64,000 nt of DNA, from positions 1,860,001 to 1,924,000 of the forward strand of contig NZ_CP030840.1 of the NCBI RefSeq assembly GCF_003330725.1, written 5' to 3'. The notes beneath the pieces were generated by a model. It was not told the origin of the DNA, did not search any database, and was given only the letters and a program-made list of their open reading frames with translations. This stretch comes from Acidisarcina polymorpha (GTDB taxonomy: Bacteria; Acidobacteriota; Terriglobia; Terriglobales; Acidobacteriaceae). The number at the start of each line of letters is the position of its first letter. Position 1 is the first letter of the stretch. The translations under genes and the position numbers were made by a program. Shown piece by piece: positions 48,522-57,357 of this stretch.

Positions 48522-49430
48522 ATGGCAGCGCGACCCTATTGGTCTGGGCATATTCAAATCTCGCTGGTGTCATTCGGCGTCAAGCTGTTCACGGCGACCG
48601 AGTCGATGAGCGAGATTCGCTTCCATCAGCTGGATCGCAAGACCGGCGAGCGGGTCAAGTACCAGAAAGTCTCCTCCGCGTCCGAGGAAAGCAAAGTCGA
48701 GAAGACCGACATCGTCAAGGGCTACGAGTACAGCAAGGGACAGTACGTCACCGTCGAGCCTGAAGAGATCGAGAACCTGCGCATTCCCTCTCGTCACACC
48801 CTGGAGGTCGCCCAGTTCGTCGACGCCGCTGAAGTCGACCCCAGCTATTTCGAGAAGCCCTACTTTGTCGTCCCCGAGAGCGATACCCAGGCCGAGGCGT
48901 TTGCCGTCGTGCGAAAGGCGCTCCAGAAGACCAAGAAGATCGCCCTTGGCAAGATCGCCTTCGGCGGCCGCGAACACCTCGTCGCCATCGCGCCGCCAGC
49001 GGACGACAAGCTTGCCGGCATGATGGCATACACCATGCGCTATGCGGCGGAGTTGCGCAATCCTGCCTCCTATTTCGCCGATATCAAGCCGGTGGCCATC
49101 GAAGAAGATCAGCTCTCGCTCGCTGAGGAGCTTATTAAAAGAAAATCCGCCAAATTCGCTCCTGAGAAATTCAAGGACGAATACGAAACCGCCCTCAAAG
49201 CAATGGTTGAAGCCAAGGTGCACAACGCGCCCATTCCCCGCGAGGAACCAGCGCCTGCCTCTTCCAAAGTCATCAACCTCATGGATGCTTTGCGCAAGAG
49301 TGTCCAACGCGACGAGGGCGACGGCGAAGCGCCAAGGAAAGCGTCGACCAAGTCAACTGCGGCCAAGAGCACGCCAGCCGCGAAAAAAGGCATCGCCCTG
49401 GTGAAAGCGAAGTCGCGCAAGACGGCGTAA
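48522..49430 (+). CDS. ku: Ku DNA end-binding protein (NHEJ)
   Basis: Ring-forming homodimer that binds DNA double-strand ends and recruits LigD. The Ku core begins ARPYWSGHIQISLVSFGVKLFTA and includes RKTGERVKYQKVS, EEIENLRIPSRHTLEVAQFVD and AYTMRYAAELRNP. After the core (about 1-255) there is a Lys/Ala/Ser-rich tail (KASTKSTAAKSTPAAKK), comparable to extended tails that aid DNA binding and threading. GGAGG lies 8 nt before ATG. ligD begins 6 bp after the stop, so both are made from one transcript. Function in repair during stationary phase or desiccation is inferred. Confidence 0.97.
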   Translation: MAARPYWSGHIQISLVSFGVKLFTATESMSEIRFHQLDRKTGERVKYQKVSSASEESKVEKTDIVKGYEYSKGQYVTVEPEEIENLRIPSRHTLEVAQFVDAAEVDPSYFEKPYFVVPESDTQAEAFAVVRKALQKTKKIALGKIAFGGREHLVAIAPPADDKLAGMMAYTMRYAAELRNPASYFADIKPVAIEEDQLSLAEELIKRKSAKFAPEKFKDEYETALKAMVEAKVHNAPIPREEPAPASSKVINLMDALRKSVQRDEGDGEAPRKASTKSTAAKSTPAAKKGIALVKAKSRKTA

Positions 49431-49436
49431 TCCACA

Positions 49437-52214
49437 ATGGCAACCAGGCGCAAAGGCGCAGCCAAGCCGTCAACCCAAGCCACTCCCGCAGACGCAATCG
49501 ACGCGCAACTGGAACGCTATCGCTCCATGCGGGATTTCGACGTCACCGCGGAGCCAAGTGGCGGCAAGAAAACTGAGGCCGCTCCCCAAGGATTGCCCTT
49601 CGTCATCCAGAAACACGCCGCCACTCGTCTCCACTACGACTTCCGGCTGGGCTGGAATGGAGTGCTCAAAAGCTGGGCTTGCGCCAAAGGCCCTAGCTAC
49701 GTCACCGCCGACAAACGGCTGGCCGTCCAGGTCGAAGACCACCCCATGGAGTACGGCGGCTTTGAAGGCATCATCCCCAAAGGCCAATATGGCGGCGGCA
49801 CCGTCATGTTGTGGGATGAAGGGACCTGGGAGCCGCAGCCCGGCCACACCGATGTGGACGAAGGCTTACGCACCGGCTCACTCAAATTCATCATGCATGG
49901 CACGAAGATGAAGGGAAAGTGGACGCTGATCCGCATGGGTGGCAAAGCCGCCAGTGAGAGCAAGCCCAATTGGCTGCTGATCAAGGAACACGACGACTTT
50001 GAGCGAAAGCCGGACGATCCCGCGATCACGGAAGAGGCCCCGAACAGCGTTGTTACCGGGCGCAGCCTCGAGGAGATTGCCCGCAACGAGGACCATGTCT
50101 GGAACTCGAAGGAAACAGCTACCGGCAACGCCTGGCACCGTAACGACCAACAGTCAAAGTCCGAAAAGCCAGTAACTACTGCCGGCGCCGCTTCAAAGAA
50201 GTCCGCTGTTCGAGCCGGGGCAGCATCGAACAACGCCGCGTCGAATAACTTCGAAGCCGAGCTAAAGAAAACTCCCAAGGAAAAGCTGCCAGACTTCATT
50301 CGTCCCCAATTGGCTTCGCAGGCCACGAAGCCGCCGGCTGACAAGGGCTGGATTCATGAGCTGAAACTCGATGGCTACCGAATTCAAGCTCGCAAAGACG
50401 GCGAACGAGTTCAACTTCTTACCCGCACCGGGCTCGATTGGACCCATCGCATGAAGACCATCGCCGCTGAGGTGGCCAAACTCCCCGCTGACAACTTCCT
50501 TGCCGACGGCGAGGTCGTGGTGCTCGCCGACGATGGAACCACTAGCTTTGCCGACCTGCAGGCTGCTTTTCAAGAGGGAATCCGCAAGCCGCTGACCTAC
50601 TTCGTCTTCGACCTGCTTCATCTCAACGGCCACAACTTGCGCGGCCTGCCCCTGCTCGAACGCAAGGCCATGCTGGCGAAGCTCCTCCATGAGAGCGGCG
50701 AGTTTGTGCGTCTTGGGGAACACCTTGAAACCGATGGCGCGACCATGTTCCGCAAGGCCTGCGAGTTCGGCGCCGAGGGCATCGTCTCCAAGCGCGCCGA
50801 TAGTCCTTACAGCAGTTCGCGCAGCTCCTCTTGGCTCAAGCTGAAGTGCATCCGAGGCCAGGAGTTCGTCATCGGCGGCTTCACTCTTCCCTCGAACGGC
50901 ATTCACGGCGTAGGCGCGCTGCTGCTCGGCTACTATCAGGACAAGAAACTGATCTACGCTGGCCGTACCGGAACCGGATTTACCCAGAAGACCCACGCCA
51001 AACTGCGCGATCAGTTGGACAAACTACGCCAGTCCTCCACCGCTTTCGAGAAGCCCCCCGCCGAGGCCCGTAAGGGCGCGATCTGGGTCAGGCCGGAGCT
51101 CGTCGCTCAAGTCAATTTCTCTACTTGGACCGCCGACAACCTCGTCCGGCAAGCATCTTTTCAGGGCCTTCGCGAGGACAAGCCGGCCAGTGAAGTCGTT
51201 CGCGAAGCAGCCGGCACTTCTCCAAAGCCTCGCATTCCAAAGCACGCCGATCCTGCGCCTTCAGCTGAGAAAGCCGTTCCCAGCCTAGCCTCTCGCAACA
51301 ACACCGGCGAAGGAAAGACTCAGCATGCCCCGATCCGCCTGACTCATCCCGACAAAATTCTGGACGCCGCCTCGCAGCTCACCAAGCAACAACTTGCTGA
51401 CTATTATTGGCAGATCGCGCCTTTCATGCTTCCGCATATTGCAGGGCGTCCGCTCTCGCTCGTGCGCTGTCCGGAAGGCAGTGGGCAGCCCTGTTTCTTT
51501 CAGAAACACGCCAGCAACATGCTTCCCAAAAGCCTCGAATCCGTAGAGGTTCGCGACAAGAAGACTGGCAAGATTGAACCCTACATCACGCTTTCGACCC
51601 AGACGGCGCTCGCTGAACTGGCGCAACTGGGGGTGCTCGAACTCCACCCCTGGGGTTCCCGTAACGAGGATCTGGAGCATCCCGACCGCATCATCATCGA
51701 CCTCGATCCGGATACCGCCATCGAATGGCAGACGCTTGCGGCCAGCGCCGCGGAAGTCCGCGCCGCCCTCAAGAAGCTACACCTCGAGAGCTTTCTCAAG
51801 ACCACCGGCGGCAAGGGATTGCACGTCGTCATTCCGATCGAGCCTGAATACGACTGGGGGGTCGTGAAGCAATTTGCGCACGCCTTCGCCCTCAGCATGG
51901 AGAAGCAAAATCCGGCCCTATACCTCACCAAAATGACCAAGTCCGCCCGCGCCGGTCGCATCTACATCGACTATCTCCGCAACGAACGCGGCGCTACTGC
52001 GGTGGCTCCCTTTTCACCCCGGGCCCGGCCCGAGGCAAACGTCTCCATGCCGATCAATTGGTCGGAGCTGAAGCTCCCTGAACGCCCCACCTTCCGCGTC
52101 GTGGACTTCGCTGAGTGGAGCAGCCGCCTGAAACGCGATCCCTGGAAGCGGCTGCCAGCCACTAACCAACGAATCACCCCCGAGGTCCTCAGCTCCTTCA
52201 AAATCTCTGCTTGA
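49437..52214 (+). CDS. ligD: DNA ligase D (phosphoesterase-ligase-polymerase)
   Basis: Multifunctional NHEJ ligase of 925 residues. Domains in order: 3'-phosphoesterase (about 45-160; QKHAATRLHYDFRLGWNG, GTVMLWDEGTWEP); a Lys/Ala linker; ATP-dependent ligase with adenylated Lys310 (HELKLDGYRIQ) and motif regions EGIVSKRADSPY and WLKLKCIRGQEF, followed by the OB fold; and an archaeo-eukaryotic primase-type polymerase (about 640-920; LTHPDKILDAASQLTKQQLA, IIDLDPDTAIEW, TTGGKGLHVVIPIE). This PE-Lig-Pol order is that of Pseudomonas, not Mycobacterium. It is coupled to ku by a 6-bp gap. All three domains look catalytically intact. Confidence 0.97.
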   Translation: MATRRKGAAKPSTQATPADAIDAQLERYRSMRDFDVTAEPSGGKKTEAAPQGLPFVIQKHAATRLHYDFRLGWNGVLKSWACAKGPSYVTADKRLAVQVEDHPMEYGGFEGIIPKGQYGGGTVMLWDEGTWEPQPGHTDVDEGLRTGSLKFIMHGTKMKGKWTLIRMGGKAASESKPNWLLIKEHDDFERKPDDPAITEEAPNSVVTGRSLEEIARNEDHVWNSKETATGNAWHRNDQQSKSEKPVTTAGAASKKSAVRAGAASNNAASNNFEAELKKTPKEKLPDFIRPQLASQATKPPADKGWIHELKLDGYRIQARKDGERVQLLTRTGLDWTHRMKTIAAEVAKLPADNFLADGEVVVLADDGTTSFADLQAAFQEGIRKPLTYFVFDLLHLNGHNLRGLPLLERKAMLAKLLHESGEFVRLGEHLETDGATMFRKACEFGAEGIVSKRADSPYSSSRSSSWLKLKCIRGQEFVIGGFTLPSNGIHGVGALLLGYYQDKKLIYAGRTGTGFTQKTHAKLRDQLDKLRQSSTAFEKPPAEARKGAIWVRPELVAQVNFSTWTADNLVRQASFQGLREDKPASEVVREAAGTSPKPRIPKHADPAPSAEKAVPSLASRNNTGEGKTQHAPIRLTHPDKILDAASQLTKQQLADYYWQIAPFMLPHIAGRPLSLVRCPEGSGQPCFFQKHASNMLPKSLESVEVRDKKTGKIEPYITLSTQTALAELAQLGVLELHPWGSRNEDLEHPDRIIIDLDPDTAIEWQTLAASAAEVRAALKKLHLESFLKTTGGKGLHVVIPIEPEYDWGVVKQFAHAFALSMEKQNPALYLTKMTKSARAGRIYIDYLRNERGATAVAPFSPRARPEANVSMPINWSELKLPERPTFRVVDFAEWSSRLKRDPWKRLPATNQRITPEVLSSFKISA

Positions 52215-52225
52215 AGCAAAAGAAT

Positions 52226-52255
52226 GGCCTCGCTGGATTGACGATCCGCGAGGCC
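52226..52255. terminator. hairpin after ligD
   Basis: GGCCTCGC (52226-52233) pairs with GCGAGGCC (52248-52255), with an inner GGAT/ATCC extension. It lies 12 bp after the ligD stop. The T-rich side faces the minus strand, so termination of plus-strand transcription is plausible but not canonical. Confidence 0.5.
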
Positions 52256-52457
52256 GGGAGGTGTGTGCTAGAGGAAGAGTAGCCCGATCGCCGGTCGACG
52301 TCTTGGGCAGATTGGATGGTTTTCACCTCCTCCTTTGGGTGGGGACGAAAGCTGCACTGTCGACTCGGCAGCTGTAATAGCATCGACGAAGAGCATCAAG
52401 AAATGGCGCTCGCCGGAACGTTGAGATGTATGATCCCGACCAGCAAAAGGGAACGCA

Positions 52458-52841
52458 ATGAATAGCAATCAACCGACTCACTCCAAATGGAGTGAGATTG
52501 AGCCCGAGCAACTCAACCCGCTCATTGGCCGTCAATTTGTGGTTGGCAATCAGCTTATGCTTGCCCGCATCCTGTTGAAAGAAGGCGCGGTGGTTCCGCT
52601 TCATCACCACCACAATGAGCAGCTCAGCTACATCCTGGAAGGAGCGCTAAAGTTCCTCCTCGACGGCCGCGAGGTTGTCGTTCGAGCCGGCGAGGTCCTT
52701 TGCATACCACCCAACGTTCCGCATGAGGCAGTCGCCCTCGAAGACACTATCGATATCGACGTCTTCACCCCGCCTAGGCAGGACTGGATCGATGGCGAGG
52801 ATGCCTATCTTCGCCAGCAAAGCGACCGCCGACGGGATTGA
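52458..52841 (+). CDS. single-domain cupin protein
   Basis: 127-residue cupin. The two cupin motifs are visible: the first as VVPLHHHHNEQLSYILEGALKF (metal-binding His cluster and Glu) and the second as RAGEVLCIPPNVPHEAVALED. It binds a metal ion and probably a small ligand, or has dioxygenase or isomerase activity; the substrate cannot be guessed. AAGGGA lies before the ATG. It is 48 bp upstream of an SDR gene on the same strand, so the two may act in one pathway. Confidence 0.88.
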   Translation: MNSNQPTHSKWSEIEPEQLNPLIGRQFVVGNQLMLARILLKEGAVVPLHHHHNEQLSYILEGALKFLLDGREVVVRAGEVLCIPPNVPHEAVALEDTIDIDVFTPPRQDWIDGEDAYLRQQSDRRRD

Positions 52842-52888
52842 AGGCCGGATCTATAGAAGAGTGACGAGGACTAGGCGAGGACTATTGG

Positions 52889-53677
52889 ATGGACTTTGGA
52901 CTCAAGAACCGCAGCGTGATCGTGGCTGCATCAAGCGACGGGATTGCCCGCGCTGCTGCTGATAAATTCGCTGCTGAAGGAGCGCGTGTGGCGATGTGCT
53001 CCCGCGATGAAGGCAAGCTTCAGACCGCGGCCGAGGAGATTCGCCGCCGCTATGGCGCTGAGGTTTTCGCAGCACCCTTGGACGTGACCAACGAAGCTGC
53101 AGTCCATGGCTTCGTCGAGGAAGTCGGCCGGCAATTCGGCGCCATCGACGTGTGCGTCACGAACGCCGGCGGCCCGCCCGCAAAGATGTTTCTCGAGACG
53201 GTCACCGGCGAATGGCAGGGTGCTTTTGACCTCAATCTGATGAGCGTCGTCCATCTCGCCCGTGCCGTAATTCCGTGGATGCAGCGCCAACGATGGGGTC
53301 GCATCGTGACCATCACGTCCGTTTCCGTGCGCCAGCCGATTGCCGATCTGATTTACTCGAACACCGTCCGCGCCGGGGTCCTTGGTCTCGTCAAGAGCCT
53401 GTCGAACGAGTTCGGCCAGGATGGGATCACAGTGAACAACGTCGCTCCCGGCTGTACGGCGACTGCCCGCCTGAACAGCCTGATTCAGAAGCGTGCACTG
53501 AGTCTGGATATCAGCGAGGAAGAATACAAAGCGCGGCTCGCAGCAGAAGCAGCGCTAAAGCGCCTAGGCCAGGCCGAAGATGTCGCCGACGCCATCGTGT
53601 GGCTCGCCTCGGAACGCGCCTCTTTCATCACTGGACAGACGCTGCTGGTCGACGGCGGCCTTTACAAAGGCCTCTAA
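52889..53677 (+). CDS. atypical short-chain dehydrogenase/reductase
   Basis: Rossmann-fold oxidoreductase of 262 residues. The nucleotide-binding turn reads IVAASSDGIARAAADKF rather than the classical TGxxxGxG. The NAG motif is VTNAGGPPAKMF, the active-site Ser is in TITSVSVRQP, and the C-terminal signature is FITGQTLLVDGGLYKG. The classical YxxxK is replaced by YSNTVRAGVLG, so the catalytic Lys is missing at +4 (Val) and Arg lies at +5. This atypical pattern recurs in a FabG-like SDR subfamily, so the enzyme may have altered or lost reductase activity. GAGGA lies 7 nt before ATG. Confidence 0.9.
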   Translation: MDFGLKNRSVIVAASSDGIARAAADKFAAEGARVAMCSRDEGKLQTAAEEIRRRYGAEVFAAPLDVTNEAAVHGFVEEVGRQFGAIDVCVTNAGGPPAKMFLETVTGEWQGAFDLNLMSVVHLARAVIPWMQRQRWGRIVTITSVSVRQPIADLIYSNTVRAGVLGLVKSLSNEFGQDGITVNNVAPGCTATARLNSLIQKRALSLDISEEEYKARLAAEAALKRLGQAEDVADAIVWLASERASFITGQTLLVDGGLYKGL

Positions 53678-53710
53678 GGTAAAGCAGTCTGGAAAAGCCA
53701 GCTTTCGATC

Positions 53711-53751
53711 ATGGCTGGGGGAGAGTCAAACCCCTTCTGCACCCCAGCCAT
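53711..53751. terminator. 10-bp hairpin between convergent genes
   Basis: ATGGCTGGGG (53711-53720) and CCCCAGCCAT (53742-53751) pair perfectly around a 21-nt loop. It lies between the SDR and the copper amine oxidase 3' ends. No long T-tract follows, so it is a terminator-like site only. Confidence 0.5.
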
Positions 53752-53781
53752 TACGAAGACGCATGGAAATCCATACGTCGC

Positions 53782-55737
53782 CTAACAGTGCTTGCAGGCT
53801 TTGCCTTCCTGCTTCGAAGGCGGCACATCGTTGGCCGGATTCTGATCGAAGAAGCCGTTCGGCTTCAGCAGAAATCCGATATACGCCGTAGGCATTACCG
53901 GACAATCCTCGGGCCGGGGAATATGGGTGTGACCAAAGGTGTACCAGAAGACAACGTCGGTGTTGTCGATGGGGCGATCCGCTTCGACCCACTTCACTAA
54001 GCCGTCGCCACCGCTGCTCTGGTTGGGGAAATCTCCAGCCGCGAACTTCTCGCCCTCGCTGTAAGGAGTGACCCACACGTGATGATTCACAAAACCCGCG
54101 CGTTTGCGCCACCACGCATTCGGTGAGGCAAAAGGAAATGCATTGTCACCGGGAAAAAACTTGTACCCGGTAGGTTCGCCGAGCGCATTCTTCACCGAAG
54201 GGTTGATGAACTTCCATGTCCGCCCGGTTTCAAGATTCAGATGAGCCAGCGCCTGCTTCTCTGTCTTGAGATCGGTGGCCTCGACGTGGAAGGCATTTTC
54301 GTAGGGATCTTCATCGCCGTCGACCGGGCCGGCGACTACGTCCACCTGCTGTACCGTATTGCGGCTCCCATCGATGCCCACATCCAGCCGCATGTTGAAG
54401 AAATGCTGATGGTTCGGCGCATAGAGCAAAGGGGCGACCAACCTCCCGTAGTTGGCCTTCTCGCCTTCATGCAGCGTGCCCAGCGATAAAATCCCCGTGA
54501 GCTTGATCTCAAACCCAATGTTGCCGTCCTGGTAGAAGTACCAAAAGAACCCGTACTCATAATTCTCGACAGTTGAAACCGAAGAGACCACCAGCCGCCG
54601 CGAACGACGAACCTCGGGAGCATCCGGCAGCCGCCGGTCGGTATGCTTCCAGAGAATGCCGAAATCCTCTTCATGAATGCAGATCGCGTTGCCGATCGTC
54701 AGTTCGCGCCCCCGGCTGTCGCAGAGATGCGCATCGAGATATTCGATGTGTCCGACGCAGTCACAACCGAGTCGAAGGCTATTCGCGCACATCCCCATTC
54801 CGTATTCGCCCACATCGAAGGCATTCTTACGCACCTGCGTCGGCTTGGGGTCTCCATAGGGCACCACCATTTCCGTTAGCGAAGCGCGATAAAGAATGGG
54901 GCGGGCGCGGCCCTGATCATGATACCGGACATCGTGAATCGTCAGCCCCTCGCGCGCGTTGAAGCCGATAAGAAACTGCCAGTTCTGCCATGAAATGAAG
55001 TTGCCTTGAAGCGAAAAACTCGGCCCGTCCGGTTGGGTGATGTGCAGCGGCTTGATGCCGGTACGCTGATTTGGGACCCGGTCGGCGGAGTAGTTCGCTG
55101 CCTGGGGAGGCAGCGGCCACTTACCATACTCTTCCACCCGAATCACCTGCATCAGGTTCAAGTCGACGATAGGTCGAATGCCCTCGATCGGCCGCGCGTA
55201 GCCATTGTCGGTCGGGTCGCTGCGCAGAAAGCATAGAGGCCGTGCCAACCGGCGGCTGCGGTCCTCTTCCGAGCCGTAATTTCCGGCGCTCCAGATATCA
55301 ACCATAACCAGCGACGTATCGGTGATCCCGTATTGCCGCTCGAGCGCTGCCTTGAAATCCTCGCTCGCCAACACCGCCTGTTCGCACTCGAATTGCTCGT
55401 CGATCGAGAGCGTCGGTTGTGAGCCGGCCGGGGCGATCTCCGCCTTTAACACTCTGCCGCTGCTTAGGTCGAGCGTCACCGTAGAGGCCTGATTGACAGC
55501 GTTGTCGAACAGTACAGCCACTGCCTCCCGTTGGGCGGCCGGCCCTTGTGGCCAGCTATAAACCAAGGACTTCTCCGGTTCTTTCAGAATGATGCTAATG
55601 ATTCGCGTACTCGGCGTGAAACCATCGGCGGTTCTTAGCAACTCGACAGCGGTCTGGATTTCGGCCGCGCTGAGCGGTTCGAGAGGATGCAGCGTACTCT
55701 TCGCAACGGGGAGCGGTTCTAGAGTCTGAAGCGGCAT
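53782..55737 (-). CDS. copper-containing primary-amine oxidase
   Basis: Quinoprotein oxidising primary amines to aldehydes, ammonia and H2O2 using copper and topaquinone (TPQ). 651 residues, similar to Arthrobacter-type enzymes. Tyr393 in VENYEYGFFW is the TPQ precursor, Asp308 (NAFDVGEYG) the catalytic base, and HQHFFNMRLD plus the later THIPRPEDCP provide copper His ligands. Typical N-terminal amine-oxidase domains precede (HPLEPLSAAEIQTAVELL). No signal peptide is visible, so it is probably cytosolic. Substrate could be tyramine, phenylethylamine or other monoamines; it is not linked to the putrescine genes. Confidence 0.95.
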   Translation of the reverse strand: MPLQTLEPLPVAKSTLHPLEPLSAAEIQTAVELLRTADGFTPSTRIISIILKEPEKSLVYSWPQGPAAQREAVAVLFDNAVNQASTVTLDLSSGRVLKAEIAPAGSQPTLSIDEQFECEQAVLASEDFKAALERQYGITDTSLVMVDIWSAGNYGSEEDRSRRLARPLCFLRSDPTDNGYARPIEGIRPIVDLNLMQVIRVEEYGKWPLPPQAANYSADRVPNQRTGIKPLHITQPDGPSFSLQGNFISWQNWQFLIGFNAREGLTIHDVRYHDQGRARPILYRASLTEMVVPYGDPKPTQVRKNAFDVGEYGMGMCANSLRLGCDCVGHIEYLDAHLCDSRGRELTIGNAICIHEEDFGILWKHTDRRLPDAPEVRRSRRLVVSSVSTVENYEYGFFWYFYQDGNIGFEIKLTGILSLGTLHEGEKANYGRLVAPLLYAPNHQHFFNMRLDVGIDGSRNTVQQVDVVAGPVDGDEDPYENAFHVEATDLKTEKQALAHLNLETGRTWKFINPSVKNALGEPTGYKFFPGDNAFPFASPNAWWRKRAGFVNHHVWVTPYSEGEKFAAGDFPNQSSGGDGLVKWVEADRPIDNTDVVFWYTFGHTHIPRPEDCPVMPTAYIGFLLKPNGFFDQNPANDVPPSKQEGKACKHC

Positions 55738-56098
55738 GTTGATGTCCTTCGGTGGCGCTGATTCCTGGGCGACTTTCGCCAGCAGGCCGGGGAAATTGAA
55801 TCTATTTTCGCTATCCTACCCGAAGACCAGCCGAAGCGAACCCTACAAGAACAGCTTCCGCCACAATCCTCGGGATTTGGCTTTCACCTGCTTGGCCACA
55901 GTGAGCCCAAAACCTCTTTTGGAGTGTCCAATCCTGAATAGCTGGTAAAGAAATCCGGAAACTAGCACCCTCGTCGCCGGAACAGCTATCCTTGTTCCTG
56001 TCAGAGCGGTCGGCGCGCTAGATGTGCGACGAGTTGTCATCACACTGATCTGGACACGACTCGTTGGTTCGAGTCACGAGATAACAAAGGAGCGATTT
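55738..56098. other. intergenic region between amine oxidase and gnd
   Basis: 361 bp holding two divergent promoters. The short frames here lack ribosome-binding sites and family similarity. No strong repeat or hairpin was noticed. Confidence 0.4.
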
Positions 56099-57118
56099 AT
56101 GCAACTTGGCATGGTGGGTTTGGGCAGGATGGGAGCAAACATGGTGCGGCGGCTCCTGAAGGGAGGCCACGAATGCGTGGTCTTCGACATGTCGCCCAAG
56201 GTCGTGGACGAACTCGTCCAGGAAAAGGCAAAAGGGAGCTCCTCGCTGAGCGATATGATCACCAAGCTCGAAAAGCCGCGCGCCTTGTGGCTGATGGTGC
56301 CCGCGGGTGTCGTCGAGCAAACCATCGACAGTCTCGTCCCTCATCTGGAGGAAGGCGACATCCTGATCGATGGGGGAAATTCGTACTATATCGATGACAT
56401 TCAGCACGCCAAGAACCTGAAGGAAAAGGGCATTCACTTCGTCGACGTCGGCACCAGCGGCGGCGTCTGGGGCCTGGAACGTGGCTATTGCATGATGATT
56501 GGCGGCGAAGATGAAGTCGTCAAACACCTCGACCCCATCTTTGCCACACTTGCGCCGGGGATTGGCGACATACCCAGGACAGCCGGCCGCGAACACCTCG
56601 GGGGCACCGCCGAACAGGGCTATCTCCACTGCGGCCCGAATGGGGCCGGCCACTTCGTCAAGATGGTCCACAACGGTATCGAATACGGGCTCATGGCCGC
56701 ATATGCCGAAGGATTGGGCATCTTGCGCAGCGCGAACGTGGGCAAGCAAACCCATGCTTCCGATGCGGAGACGACCCCCTTGCGGGATCCCGATCACTAC
56801 AAGTACGATCTCGACCTCCGCGAGATCACCGAAGTCTGGCGTCGCGGCAGCGTCATTGCCTCGTGGCTGCTCGACCTGACCGCCGGTAGCCTGGTCAAAG
56901 ACCCCAGTCTTGCGCAATTCGGCGGCCGGGTCTCCGATTCCGGCGAAGGGCGCTGGACCATCAAGGCCGCCATCGACGAAGCAGTACCGGTTCCGGTGCT
57001 CTCCGCAGCTCTTTACTCGCGCTTCAGCTCTCGCGGCGAAGCGGAATACGAGAACAAGCTGCTCTCGGCGATGCGCTTTGGCTTTGGTGGCCACCTCGAG
57101 AAGGCGGAAGGCAAGTAA
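56099..57118 (+). CDS. gnd: 6-phosphogluconate dehydrogenase, short (YqeC-like) type
   Basis: Oxidative pentose-phosphate enzyme converting 6-phosphogluconate to ribulose-5-phosphate with NAD(P)+ reduction and CO2 release. The start is set by AAGGAG 7 nt before Met at 56099 ([19 protein letters not shown], Rossmann motif); an upstream frame to 56024 is not used. Substrate-binding and catalytic motifs are [18 protein letters not shown] and [19 protein letters not shown] with Lys188. At 339 residues it belongs to the short NAD-preferring-like class rather than the 470-residue NADP type. Isolated gene, followed by a long hairpin. Confidence 0.94.
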   Translation: MQLGMVGLGRMGANMVRRLLKGGHECVVFDMSPKVVDELVQEKAKGSSSLSDMITKLEKPRALWLMVPAGVVEQTIDSLVPHLEEGDILIDGGNSYYIDDIQHAKNLKEKGIHFVDVGTSGGVWGLERGYCMMIGGEDEVVKHLDPIFATLAPGIGDIPRTAGREHLGGTAEQGYLHCGPNGAGHFVKMVHNGIEYGLMAAYAEGLGILRSANVGKQTHASDAETTPLRDPDHYKYDLDLREITEVWRRGSVIASWLLDLTAGSLVKDPSLAQFGGRVSDSGEGRWTIKAAIDEAVPVPVLSAALYSRFSSRGEAEYENKLLSAMRFGFGGHLEKAEGK

Positions 57119-57124
57119 ATATGC

Positions 57125-57158
57125 CAGGCGGCGGCATCGATCACGATGCCGCCGTCTG
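57125..57158. terminator. 15-bp hairpin after gnd
   Basis: CAGGCGGCGGCATCG (57125-57139), loop ATCA, CGATGCCGCCGTCTG (57144-57158): 15 pairs with one G-T wobble, 6 bp after the gnd stop. Very stable but followed by AACGCTTGGG rather than a T-run. Confidence 0.6.
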
Positions 57159-57357
57159 AACGCTTGGGCGCTTGAAAGTAGCGGCACCGCTTATCCGCGC
57201 TATTCACTACTGTGGATTGGAAGCGCCAGAGCAAGGCGCGTGTGGTGTTCGCGCGCTCATCTTTGCCCCAGTTTGCCTCTGAACTCTTTTGCTACTGGAC
57301 TCTTTCACTCTTGACTCTTTTATAGACAGATTCGGTCTCGTGTGGTTCGCTATCTAG

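Noticed and set aside
56018-57187. 389-codon open frame on the minus strand
   Set aside because: Antisense to the 6-phosphogluconate dehydrogenase gene; no motif or ribosome-binding site.
57280-57322. ACTCTTTT-like degenerate repeats before the MHS transporter
   Set aside because: Short, irregular pyrimidine-rich stretch; likely low-complexity sequence rather than a defined element.
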